From Pseudomonas asplenii (GTDB lineage Bacteria; Pseudomonadota; Gammaproteobacteria; Pseudomonadales; Pseudomonadaceae), in the NCBI RefSeq assembly GCF_900105475.1, contig NZ_LT629777.1, forward strand, positions 1,054,001-1,118,000: 64,000 nucleotides of DNA. Reading direction: 5' to 3'. The position numbers were made by a program, and so were the translations under genes. The notes beneath the pieces are model-generated. The model did not search any database. It was given only the letters and a program-made list of their open reading frames with translations, and was not told the origin of the DNA. Shown here piece by piece: positions 56,442-64,000 of this stretch (position 1 is the stretch's first letter; each line of letters begins with the position of its first letter).

Positions 56442-57966
56442 GCCGGTAACCTTCGGCGAACTCCCGCTGCGCATCGAAGACGTGCTGGCCCTGGCCAACC
56501 GTCAGGTGCCGACACAACTGCAAAACGACCCGGCCTATCGCCAGCGCATCGCCAAGGGCGCGCAGTTCCTTGATTCGCTGCTGGACAAGGAAGGCGTGAT
56601 CTATGGCGTCACCACCGGCTACGGCGACTCCTGCGTGGTCGCGGTGCCGCTGCAGCATGTCGAGGCGCTGCCACGTCATCTCTACACCTTCCACGGTTGC
56701 GGCCTGGGCAAGCTGCTCGACCCGCAGGCCACCCGCGCCGTGCTCGCCGCCCGCTTGCAGTCGCTGTGCCACGGGGTTTCCGGGGTGCGCGTGGAACTGC
56801 TGGAGCGCCTGCAGGCGTTTCTCGACCAGGACATCCTGCCGCTGATTCCCGAAGAGGGCTCGGTGGGCGCCAGTGGCGACCTGACGCCGTTGTCCTACGT
56901 GGCCGCGACCTTGTCTGGCGAGCGCGAGGTGTTGTTCCGTGGCGAGCGCCGCCAGGCCAGCGACGTACACCGCGAACTGGGCTGGGACCCGCTGGTCCTG
57001 CGGCCCAAGGAAGCCCTGGCGCTGATGAATGGCACCGCGGTGATGACCGGCCTGGCCTGCCTGGCCTTCGCCCGCGCCGACTACCTGCTGCGCCTGGCGA
57101 CCCGTATCACCGCGCTGAACGTCGTTGCCTTGCAGGGCAACCCGGAACACTTCGATGAGCGCCTGTTCGCCGCCAAGCCGCACCCGGGGCAGATGCAGGT
57201 CGCTGTCTGGCTCCGCCAGGACCTGGCTATCGATGCGCCGACGGCGCCACTGCATCGCCTGCAGGATCGCTACTCGTTGCGCTGCGCGCCGCATGTGCTC
57301 GGCGTGCTGGCCGACAGCCTGGGCTGGCTGCGCGGCTTCATCGAGACCGAGCTGAACAGCGCCAACGACAACCCGATCATCGACGCCGAGGAAGAGCGCG
57401 TCCTGCATGGCGGGCACTTCTACGGCGGGCATATCGCCTTCGCCATGGACAGCCTGAAAAACCTGGTAGCGAACGTCGCCGACCTGCTGGACCGCCAGCT
57501 CGCGCTGCTGGTGGACGTACGCTACAACCACGGCCTGCCCAGCAACCTGTCCGGTTCCAGCAGCGAGCGCGCCATGCTCAACCACGGCTTCAAGGCCGTG
57601 CAGATCGGTGCCAGCGCCTGGACCGCCGAGGCACTGAAAAACACCATGCCGGCGAGCGTGTTTTCCCGTTCAACCGAATGCCACAACCAGGATAAGGTCA
57701 GCATGGGCACTATCGCCGCCCGCGACGCAATCCGCGTGCTGGAGCTGACCGAGCAGGTCGCCGCCGCCACCCTGCTGGCCGCCAACCAGGGTGTCTGGTT
57801 GCGTAGCCGGGAAGCCGATGCCCGGACCTTGCCGCCGGCACTGGCTGTCATGCAGGAAGAACTGGCCCGGGACTTCCCACCCCTGATCGAGGATCGCGCC
57901 TTGGAAAGCGAACTGCGCCTGTGCCTGCAACGTATCGCTGAACAACACTGGAGGCTGCATGCGTAG
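56422..57966 (+). CDS. MIO-type aromatic amino acid ammonia-lyase
   Basis: Removes ammonia from an aromatic amino acid to give an aryl acrylate, a likely polyene starter. 514 residues of the HAL/PAL/TAL family. The MIO cofactor forms from Ala150-Ser151-Gly152 (EGSVGASGDLTPLSY); the catalytic Tyr61 sits in IYGVTTGYGD; NSANDNPIID and QDKVSMGTIAARDA follow. At the selectivity site, where HAL has Ser-His, TAL His-Leu and PAL Phe-Leu, it has Phe90-His91. There is no hut gene nearby, so histidine catabolism is unlikely. ATG at 56422 lies inside the acyltransferase end (20-base overlap); eight-base overlap with the thioesterase. Confidence 0.88.
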   Translation: MTTHPLEPVTFGELPLRIEDVLALANRQVPTQLQNDPAYRQRIAKGAQFLDSLLDKEGVIYGVTTGYGDSCVVAVPLQHVEALPRHLYTFHGCGLGKLLDPQATRAVLAARLQSLCHGVSGVRVELLERLQAFLDQDILPLIPEEGSVGASGDLTPLSYVAATLSGEREVLFRGERRQASDVHRELGWDPLVLRPKEALALMNGTAVMTGLACLAFARADYLLRLATRITALNVVALQGNPEHFDERLFAAKPHPGQMQVAVWLRQDLAIDAPTAPLHRLQDRYSLRCAPHVLGVLADSLGWLRGFIETELNSANDNPIIDAEEERVLHGGHFYGGHIAFAMDSLKNLVANVADLLDRQLALLVDVRYNHGLPSNLSGSSSERAMLNHGFKAVQIGASAWTAEALKNTMPASVFSRSTECHNQDKVSMGTIAARDAIRVLELTEQVAAATLLAANQGVWLRSREADARTLPPALAVMQEELARDFPPLIEDRALESELRLCLQRIAEQHWRLHA

Positions 57967-58384
57967 CCGTGGCGTACTGCATGTCGATACGGAGATCCTC
58001 GTACCGTTCTTCGACGTCGACACCCTGCACGTGGTCTGGCATGGCCACTACGTGAAGTACCTGGAAGTGGCCCGTTGCGCGCTGCTGGACCATATCGGCC
58101 ATAACTATGTGCAGATGCGTGAATCCGGCTATGCCTGGCCGGTGATCGACCTGCAGCTGCGTTATGTGCGCGGTGCGGTGTTCGGCCAGAGGATCAACGT
58201 CCGGGCCAACCTGGTGGAGTGGGAAAACCGCTTGAAGGTGAACTACCTGATCACCGACCTCGCCAGCGGCGAACGCCTGACCCGTGCCAGCACGGTGCAG
58301 GTCGCGGTGAACATCGCAAGCCACGAGATGCAGCTGGCTTCGCCAAAGGTCTTCGTCGACGCCGTCGAAAAGGTGCTTGCATGA
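57959..58384 (+). CDS. Hotdog thioesterase of the aryl-polyene cluster
   Basis: 141 residues of the 4HBT/YbgC hotdog family, ApeK-like. The active-site stretch is VPFFDVDTLHVVWHGHYVKY with Asp21 as the likely nucleophile or base, followed by LEVARCALLDHIG. It probably frees mis-loaded acyl groups from the ACPs or releases the aryl starter. Cytoplasmic. It overlaps the lyase gene by eight bases and the LolA-like gene by four (ATGA at 58381). Confidence 0.86.
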   Translation: MRSRGVLHVDTEILVPFFDVDTLHVVWHGHYVKYLEVARCALLDHIGHNYVQMRESGYAWPVIDLQLRYVRGAVFGQRINVRANLVEWENRLKVNYLITDLASGERLTRASTVQVAVNIASHEMQLASPKVFVDAVEKVLA

Positions 58385-59085
58385 ATATCTTGAAACACGG
58401 TCTCTGTGGGAGCCGGCTTGCTGGCGATAGCGTCCGCAAGATCGCTGCAAGGCTCAAGGGCCTCATCGCCAGCAAGCCGGCTCCTACAGGGGGGCTGCGT
58501 GGCCTGCTGCTAGTGTTGTGCTTGGGCCTTTCGGGGAAGGCAGCGGCCTTCGACCTGCAACAGTTGAGCGAGCAGTTGGCCAAACCGTCAGTGATCCACG
58601 GCGGTTTCATCCAGGAAAAACACCTGCGGGCCCTGCCACAGCCGCTGACCAGCAAGGGTACTTTTGTCCTCGCCAAGGACCACGGCCTGCTCTGGCTGCT
58701 CAAGACCCCGCTGCAACAGGACTACCGCATCACCGCCAAGGGCATCGCCCGGCGCGACGCCAGCGGCTGGCAGATGGTCCCGAACAAGAGCGCCGGGGCC
58801 GAGCAGAACCGCCTGTTCATCGCCGTGCTGCAAGGCGACAGCAGTGGCCTGCAACGGGACTTCGAACTGCAACTGCAAGGCGAGGCCAACGACTGGAAGC
58901 TGACCCTGACGCCACGTTCGGTGCTGCTCAAGCAGATCTTCACCCGCATCAACATCGATGGCGGCGCGTTGGTACAACGCATCGAACTGCTCGAAACCCA
59001 GGGTGACAGCACCGTCCTGCGCATGCTGGACAGCACCGCGAACCAGCCCCTGAGTGATGCGGAGCAGCATGACTTTGCCGAGTGA
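58381..59085 (+). CDS. LolA-like outer-membrane lipoprotein carrier with REPIN in its leader
   Basis: Periplasmic carrier thought to move the polyene lipid to the outer membrane (ApeL-like). 234 residues. The mature part from about residue 60 (FDLQQLSEQLAKPSVIHGGF, TFVLAKDHGLLWLLKTPL) is a LolA fold. The hydrophobic signal core GLLLVLCLGLSGKAAAFD lies at about 41-58. Between the start Met and that core are about 35 residues encoded by a paired REP element (58404-58489) that keeps the frame open. The ATG at 58381 overlaps the thioesterase stop (ATGA); no better start lies after the repeat. Export efficiency with such a long leader is uncertain. Confidence 0.8.
   Translation: MNILKHGLCGSRLAGDSVRKIAARLKGLIASKPAPTGGLRGLLLVLCLGLSGKAAAFDLQQLSEQLAKPSVIHGGFIQEKHLRALPQPLTSKGTFVLAKDHGLLWLLKTPLQQDYRITAKGIARRDASGWQMVPNKSAGAEQNRLFIAVLQGDSSGLQRDFELQLQGEANDWKLTLTPRSVLLKQIFTRINIDGGALVQRIELLETQGDSTVLRMLDSTANQPLSDAEQHDFAE
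58404..58489. repeat. REPIN: inverted pair of Pseudomonas REP elements
   Basis: The left copy (58404-58428, beginning CTGTGGGAGCCGG) and the right copy (58465-58489, ending CCGGCTCCTACAG) are inverted 25-mers with one mismatch around a 36-base centre. The sequence GTGGGAGCCGGCTTGCTGGC is typical of the REP repeats common between Pseudomonas genes. Here it lies inside a coding region and is translated. No RAYT transposase gene is in the window. Confidence 0.88.
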
Positions 59086-61408
59086 ACGCCTGCTGCCGCG
59101 CCTGTTCCTGATCCTGCTGCTGGCGGTGCTCGCCCTCGCGGGCTGGCAATGGCGGCATGGCGCGCCGCTGTCGGCGAACCTGATGGAACTGGTGCCGGGC
59201 TCATCGCCCGATGCCCTGGACCTCAAGGCAGAACAGCGCATGCAGGAACCGCTGAACCGGGAAATCCTGGTGCTGGTCGGTCAGGCCGATCGGCAGCAAG
59301 CCATCGCCATGGCCCGCCAGTTGGGTGAGCGCTGGCAGGCCAGCGGATTGTTCGAAAAGGTCCAGTGGGATCTGCAGGCCGACTTGCCCGCCCTGCGCCA
59401 ACAACTGCTGCTGGGCCGCCTGGCGATGCTCTCGGCGAAAGATCGCCAACAGTTGATCGATGACCCGGCGGCGTACATCCAGCAGCGGGTACAAACGCTG
59501 TTCGATCCATTCGCCGGTTTCAGCCTGGTGCCGAGCCAGGACGACTGGCTCGGCCTCACCGGGCGCATCCAGAACAGCCAGCCGAAGCGCGGCGCGGTGC
59601 AACTGGACATCGGCAGCGGCGCCCTGGTGGCCGATGCCGACGGCAAGAGCTGGGTGCTGCTGCGCGCCCGCACCACCGGCAACGCCTTCGACATGAAGCT
59701 GCCGCTGCAAGTGGCCGAACTGCTCAAACAGAGCCGCGAGCAGGCGAGCCAGGCCCATGTACAACTGCTGGCCGCCAGCGGCCTGCTATACGCCGCCAAC
59801 GGCCAGCAACAGGCCACCCGGGAAATCACCTGGGTCGGCGGTGGTGCCACCCTGGGCATTCTCCTGTTATTGCTGCTGGCATTCCGCCGCTGGCGCGCGT
59901 TGCTGGCATTCGTGCCGGTACTGGTCGGCATGCTGTTCGGCGCCGTGGCCTGCGTGGCGTTCTTCGGCCATATGCACGTGATGACGCTGGTGCTCGGTTC
60001 CAGCCTGATCGGTGTGGCGGTGGATTACCCGCTGCACTACCTGTCCAAGAGCTGGAGCCTCAAACCCTGGCACAGTTGGCCAGCCCTGCGTCTGACCTTG
60101 TCCGGTCTCAGCCTGAGCCTGGCCACCAGTTGCATCGGTTACCTGGCGCTGGCCTGGACGCCGTTCCCGGCGCTGACCCAGATCGCCGTGTTCTCCGCCG
60201 CCGGCCTGCTCGGCGCCTACCTGAGCGCCGTATGCCTGTTGCCAGCGCTGCTCAAGGGCGCCGATCTGCGCCCGGCCCAATGGCCGCTCAAGGTCTGCGA
60301 AGCGTTGCTGGCACTGCGCGAAAAACTGCTGCAAAAGATCGCCAGCCCGTTGCTGCTGGGCCTGTTGATGCTGTTCTGCGCCGGGGGCCTGTGGCAACTG
60401 AATAGCAAGAACGATATCCGCCAGTGGGTCGGCGCGCCGCCGCAGTTGCAGGCCGAGGCCCAGGCAATTGCACGGATCACCGGCTATCAGCCGACCAGCC
60501 AGTTTTTCCTGGTTCGCGCCGCCGACCAGCAGCAGTTGCTGGAGCGCCAAAGCGCACTGGGCAGCCGCCTCGAACAACTGGTGAACCTGAACAAGCTGCA
60601 AGGTTTCCTGTCGCTGAACCAACTGGTCAGCCTGCCCAGCGAACAACAGCGCCTGCGTGATTCGCTCCAGCAACTGCCGCACTACTGGCAACCGCTGCTC
60701 GACCTCGGCGTACCGCTGGCGGCCTTGCAAAAGGAGTTGGCCGAACTCCAGGCCCTGCCGATCGAAGATATCGACAGCGCCCTCGCCGGCCCCCTGGGTG
60801 AAGCGTGGCGCGGGCTCTGGCTCGGCCCCTCCGCTGACGGCGTCGCCGGTATGGTCAGCCTCCAGGGCCTGAACAATGCAGAGTTGCTGCGCGTCCAGGC
60901 AATGGACCTGCCAGGCGTGCAACTGGTGGATCGTCTCGGCGACCTGAACAAGGTGTTCGCCGCCACGCAGATCAGCGCGGCGGAACTGAAGCTCGCCTCC
61001 TGCGTGCTGATCGTCCTGTTGCTGATCCTGCCGTTCGGCCTTGGCGGGGCCTTGCGCATCGTCGCCCTGCCACTGCTGGCGGCATTGTGCAGCCTGGCCA
61101 GCCTTGGCTGGCTGGGCCAACCGCTGACCCTGTTCAGCCTGTTCGGGCTGTTGCTGGTCACAGCCATCAGCGTCGACTACGCGATCCTGATGCGTGAACG
61201 GATCGGCGGCGCCGCCGTCAGTCTGCTTGGCACCCTGCTGGCCGCACTGACCACCTGGCTGTCGTTCGGTCTGCTGGCAATTTCCAGCACACCGGCGGTG
61301 AGCAATTTCGGTCTGTCGGTCAGCCTCGGCCTGGCCTTCAGTTTCCTCCTCGCACCTTGGGCCGCAGACCAATCCCAGGCATCCAGGGACAAGGAGCCCG
61401 TATCATGA
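59069..61408 (+). CDS. MMPL/RND-type exporter of the aryl-polyene cluster
   Basis: Inner-membrane transporter predicted to extract the finished polyene lipid (ApeM-like). 779 residues in two halves, each with one helix, a periplasmic domain and five helices: first helix LFLILLLAVLALAGW near 13, periplasmic part to about 250, helices 255-400, second periplasmic part about 440-640, helices 650-765. Motifs: VLGSSLIGVAVDYPLHYLS and VTAISVDYAILMRERIGG, each with the proton-relay-type Asp. ATG at 59069 with GGAG just before it, overlapping the LolA-like gene by 17 bases. Confidence 0.88.
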   Translation: MTLPSERLLPRLFLILLLAVLALAGWQWRHGAPLSANLMELVPGSSPDALDLKAEQRMQEPLNREILVLVGQADRQQAIAMARQLGERWQASGLFEKVQWDLQADLPALRQQLLLGRLAMLSAKDRQQLIDDPAAYIQQRVQTLFDPFAGFSLVPSQDDWLGLTGRIQNSQPKRGAVQLDIGSGALVADADGKSWVLLRARTTGNAFDMKLPLQVAELLKQSREQASQAHVQLLAASGLLYAANGQQQATREITWVGGGATLGILLLLLLAFRRWRALLAFVPVLVGMLFGAVACVAFFGHMHVMTLVLGSSLIGVAVDYPLHYLSKSWSLKPWHSWPALRLTLSGLSLSLATSCIGYLALAWTPFPALTQIAVFSAAGLLGAYLSAVCLLPALLKGADLRPAQWPLKVCEALLALREKLLQKIASPLLLGLLMLFCAGGLWQLNSKNDIRQWVGAPPQLQAEAQAIARITGYQPTSQFFLVRAADQQQLLERQSALGSRLEQLVNLNKLQGFLSLNQLVSLPSEQQRLRDSLQQLPHYWQPLLDLGVPLAALQKELAELQALPIEDIDSALAGPLGEAWRGLWLGPSADGVAGMVSLQGLNNAELLRVQAMDLPGVQLVDRLGDLNKVFAATQISAAELKLASCVLIVLLLILPFGLGGALRIVALPLLAALCSLASLGWLGQPLTLFSLFGLLLVTAISVDYAILMRERIGGAAVSLLGTLLAALTTWLSFGLLAISSTPAVSNFGLSVSLGLAFSFLLAPWAADQSQASRDKEPVS

Positions 61409-62562
61409 TGGTCCTGCTGTTCTGGGCCATGGTACTGGTCGCTTTCGCCGTGGCGACCCGTATCGGCCGACAGTTCGGCCTGGTGCCGATCGTCAGCCAG
61501 TTGCTGCTGGCGACCTTCGGTCTGCCGCTGCTGATGCTGTTCTGGATCGAACCGCACTGGCAATTGAGCGGCGCCGCACTGATCGCACCCGAATGGCTGA
61601 AGACGCTCTATGGTTTCGCTTTCGCGCTGGTGCTGGGGAATATCCTCAGCGACGTGATCGAACTGAAGATGGATCGCGAAAGCCTGAAGATCGCCCTGCC
61701 GAGCTTCTGCATTCCATTCGTCTGCGGGTTGGCCTGCGCCGCCTGGGTGCTGCCGGAACAGCACTGGCTGAACGCCCTGGCCATCGGACTGGTATTCGCC
61801 ATCACCGCGATCCCGGTGCTGTACCTCTACCTCAAGCATATCGGTTATCCACTCGCCGCCACCCGGCGCCTGGTACAGACCGCGATCCTGATCGACCTGG
61901 CCTGCTGGACCGTGTTCGGCCTGGCCCAGGGCAGCCTGCACCTGAGCAGCCTGGTGCTGCCATTGTCTGGAGCGTTACTGCCCCTGCTCTTTTATGCCTG
62001 CCGGATACGCCGACCACTGGCTTATAGCCTGAGCTTCTTCGGCCTGCTGGTGGTAGCCGAGCACTACAAGCTCAACGCGCTGATCTTCGGTATCGGCTAC
62101 CTGTCCTGCATGGCCTGGCTCAAGGTAGCGCTGGTGCCGCCGTTAAAAACCGCGTGGATGAACCGTCTGCAGACCGGCCTGGCGATTCCCTTGATCCTCA
62201 CCTTCGGCATCGTGCAGATCAACGTGAACAGCGCCCTGAGCAGCCTGAGCCTGGTGCAGTTCATCGCGCTGCTGGTGATACCGGTCGCCAGCAAGCTGCT
62301 GGGCAACTGGCTGGGCCTGGGTTGGGCCGGCCGCTCGTTCCCCGGCGCCAGCCGCTGGAAGGAAAGCCTGCTGCTCAACATTCGTGGTTTGAGCGAAATC
62401 GTCTTCCTCAACCTGCTGCTGCAACAACAGTTGATCAGCCCGGCGCTGTACTTCGCGCTGATGCTGATGGGCCTGCTCGCCACCCTGCTGCCGGCGTTGG
62501 CGGGCCTGCATCGAATCCCTTTGAATAGCGCCGAGACCGGCAAGGAGCCCGTGTGCCAATGA
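61405..62562 (+). CDS. Cation/proton antiporter-like membrane protein in the aryl-polyene cluster
   Basis: 385 residues with about 11-12 membrane helices, resembling CPA2-type sodium/proton exchangers: GRQFGLVPIVSQLLLATFGL near 21-40, LYGFAFALVLGNILSDVIEL near 69-88, AIGLVFAITAIPVLYLYLKH near 129-148, and LLNIRGLSEIVFLNLLL near 325, the spot of the conserved RG in such exchangers. ATGA overlaps join it to the MMPL gene and to the flavoprotein gene, so it belongs to the operon. I know no counterpart in the E. coli cluster. Transport activity is inferred from fold only. Confidence 0.72.
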   Translation: MMVLLFWAMVLVAFAVATRIGRQFGLVPIVSQLLLATFGLPLLMLFWIEPHWQLSGAALIAPEWLKTLYGFAFALVLGNILSDVIELKMDRESLKIALPSFCIPFVCGLACAAWVLPEQHWLNALAIGLVFAITAIPVLYLYLKHIGYPLAATRRLVQTAILIDLACWTVFGLAQGSLHLSSLVLPLSGALLPLLFYACRIRRPLAYSLSFFGLLVVAEHYKLNALIFGIGYLSCMAWLKVALVPPLKTAWMNRLQTGLAIPLILTFGIVQINVNSALSSLSLVQFIALLVIPVASKLLGNWLGLGWAGRSFPGASRWKESLLLNIRGLSEIVFLNLLLQQQLISPALYFALMLMGLLATLLPALAGLHRIPLNSAETGKEPVCQ

Positions 62563-63800
62563 CTGAAATGGAACGCCGTGAAGTACTGGTGATAGGCGCC
62601 GGTCCTTCCGGTGCGATTGCCGCCGCCCTGCTCAAGCGCAAGGGCCATGACGTGCTGATCGTCGAGCGCCAGCACTTCCCGCGTTTTTCCATCGGTGAAA
62701 GTCTGCTGTCCCACTGCCTGGATTTCGTCGAGGAAGCCGGGATGCTCGACGCCGTCAACGCCGCGGGCTTCCAGTTGAAAAACGGTGCGGCCTTCGCCTG
62801 GGGCGAGCGCTACAGCGCCTTCGACTTCGGCAAGACCTTCAGCAATGGCAAGCCCACCACCTTCCAGGTCCAGCGTGCCGAGTTCGACAAGCTGCTGGCC
62901 GACCAGGCCGCCCTGCAAGGCGTGGAAATCCGTTACGGCGAGGAAATCGTCGCCGCCGATTTCGCACGCTCGCAGCCGCAGTTGCAGGTCCGTCGCGAAG
63001 ACGGCAGCGAGTACCCGCTCCAAGCCCGCTTCGTCCTCGACGCCAGCGGCTACGGCCGCGTGCTACCGCGCCTGCTGGACCTGGAGGCACCGTCGGGTTT
63101 CCCGGTGCGCCAGGCGGTGTTCACCCACATCGAGGATCGTATTGACCACCCTGCTTTCGATCGCGAAAAGATCCTTATCACCACCCATCCGGAAAACCGC
63201 GACATCTGGTTCTGGACCATCCCGTTCAGCAATGGCCGCTGTTCCCTCGGCGTGGTCGCCGACGCCAGCCATTTCGCCGGGCGCAGTGAGGACCTGGATG
63301 TCTGCCTGAAGGATTTCGTTGCCGAAACCCCGAGCCTGCAAAACGTCCTGGCAAACGCCGTGTGGGACACCCCGGCCCGAGCCATCGGTGGCTACTCGGC
63401 CAACGTCAAAAGTCTGCACGGTCCAGGTTACGCCCTGCTCGGTAACGCAGCGGAGTTCCTCGACCCGGTGTTCTCCTCCGGCGTGACCATCGCCATGCGT
63501 TCGGCCAGTATGGCCGCAGGCCTGCTGCACCGGCAGTTGCAGGGTGAAAGCGTCGACTGGCAGAGCCAGTTCGCCGAACCGCTGAAGCGTGGTGTCGACA
63601 CCTTCCGCTGCTACGTCGAAGGCTGGTACGCCGGGACCTTCCAGGATGTGATCTACCATCCCGGCAGTTCACAAGATATCCGCGCCATGATCAGCTCGAT
63701 CCTCGCCGGCTATGCCTGGGACGAGCGCAACCCCTTTGTCAGTGAGCCCAAGCGTCGCCTGCGAATGCTCTCGGAAATCTGTGCGAGCACACCGCAATGA
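62559..63800 (+). CDS. Halogenase-like FAD-dependent oxidoreductase
   Basis: 413 residues of the flavin-dependent halogenase/geranylgeranyl-reductase superfamily. FAD-binding GAGPSG at 13-18; FSIGESLLSHCLDF near 43; FQLKNGAAFAWG at 71-82, whose Lys74 matches the catalytic Lys position of phenolic and pyrrole halogenases; DASGYGRVLPR near 161; and WFWTIP at 217-222, which fits the halogenase signature WxWxIP. Halogenated aryl polyenes exist (xanthomonadins are brominated), so ring halogenation is possible; oxidation or reduction is the alternative. ATG at 62559 overlaps the previous stop (ATGA), GGAG ten bases upstream. Confidence 0.82.
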   Translation: MTEMERREVLVIGAGPSGAIAAALLKRKGHDVLIVERQHFPRFSIGESLLSHCLDFVEEAGMLDAVNAAGFQLKNGAAFAWGERYSAFDFGKTFSNGKPTTFQVQRAEFDKLLADQAALQGVEIRYGEEIVAADFARSQPQLQVRREDGSEYPLQARFVLDASGYGRVLPRLLDLEAPSGFPVRQAVFTHIEDRIDHPAFDREKILITTHPENRDIWFWTIPFSNGRCSLGVVADASHFAGRSEDLDVCLKDFVAETPSLQNVLANAVWDTPARAIGGYSANVKSLHGPGYALLGNAAEFLDPVFSSGVTIAMRSASMAAGLLHRQLQGESVDWQSQFAEPLKRGVDTFRCYVEGWYAGTFQDVIYHPGSSQDIRAMISSILAGYAWDERNPFVSEPKRRLRMLSEICASTPQ

Positions 63801-64000
63801 GCAATCAATACCTGAGCGATACGTACGTCGAAGAAACCCGCTTCGGCCTCTGGTTCCTGCGCAGCCATGCCTGGCAACACCACGTGCTACGTGTGGCGGT
63901 CAACGATCTGCGCCGCCTGTTCAGCACAGAGTTGCCGAAAAACCCGGTGCTGCTCGATGCCGGCTGCGGCCAGGGAAAATCCTTCCAGTACCTGCAGCAG
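63797..64000 (+). CDS. SAM-dependent methyltransferase (3' partial)
   Basis: The last gene in view, cut by the window edge after 68 codons. Its ATG overlaps the flavoprotein stop (ATGA at 63797). Residues 55-64 read LLDAGCGQGK, motif I of class I SAM-dependent methyltransferases. Aryl polyenes are often O- or C-methylated on the ring, and E. coli ApeB is a methyltransferase as I recall, so this is a fitting member of the operon. Nothing more can be said from the part present. Confidence 0.75.
   Translation, partial: MSNQYLSDTYVEETRFGLWFLRSHAWQHHVLRVAVNDLRRLFSTELPKNPVLLDAGCGQGKSFQYLQQ

Noticed and set aside
56422..57966. Histidine ammonia-lyase (hutH) of histidine catabolism
   Set aside because: No hut genes nearby, the selectivity pair is Phe-His and not Ser-His, and the gene is overlapped on both sides by polyene-cluster genes.
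59867..61372. 501-codon minus-strand frame opposite the MMPL exporter
   Set aside because: Antisense shadow with very high Gln content; exporter gene explains the region.

Overview
The window is chromosomal DNA of a Pseudomonas, most likely from the P. fluorescens group. GC is high throughout, and the gene order follows the P. aeruginosa PAO1 segments PA4999-PA5023, PA5025 and PA5028 (recalled from knowledge, not searched). The main departures are a relocated putAP pair, an ExoY-like cyclase gene, an extra DUF6625/O-acetyltransferase pair in the LPS locus and an aryl-polyene cluster at the right end.

Positions 1-17393: LPS core-oligosaccharide locus. A rightward O-antigen ligase/kinase fusion (5' end cut off) faces a long leftward series: waaF-waaC-waaG-waaP-wapP-wapQ-(PA5006-like double kinase), then wapO-wapH-mig-14-dnpA, then DUF6625-ssg-wapR-O-acetyltransferase. 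Most neighbours overlap by 1-4 bases (ATGA or TGATG), so they are translated as coupled operons. They add heptoses, hexoses, rhamnose, phosphate and carbamoyl groups to the core and finally join O-antigen to it.

Positions 17500-31000: housekeeping genes. glnE (leftward) diverges from aceE-aceF. Between them lie two GntR-type palindromes. Then come dipA (c-di-GMP phosphodiesterase), msrA, rlmJ and a DUF2165 membrane protein.

Positions 30893-43135: metY, then the divergent putP/putA pair with repeated GTTGCA operators for the DNA-binding domain of PutA. Next is a leftward gene for a predicted ExoY/anthrax-edema-factor-type nucleotidyl cyclase with all six catalytic residues, then an acyl-CoA dehydrogenase and a K+/H+ antiporter.

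Positions 43175-50186: mscK, selO (TTG start, ribosome-binding site at the foot of a perfect hairpin), a leftward higB-higA toxin-antitoxin pair with two operators, trxC and an orphan parA that share overlapping stop codons.

Positions 50552-64000 (open at the right edge): one tightly coupled operon of at least 13 genes. It encodes a chain-length factor, two acyltransferases, two acyl carrier proteins, a membrane protein, an acyl-ACP ligase fused to a dehydratase, a glycosyltransferase, an aromatic amino acid ammonia-lyase, a thioesterase, a LolA-like carrier, an MMPL exporter, a cation/proton antiporter-like protein, a halogenase-like flavoprotein and the start of a methyltransferase. This is an aryl-polyene pigment cluster. 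The catalytic ketosynthase, ketoreductase and stand-alone dehydratase are not in view and should lie beyond 64000. A REPIN (paired REP repeat) sits in frame inside the signal-peptide region of the LolA-like gene.

No tRNA, rRNA, CRISPR array, insertion sequence or prophage was recognised.
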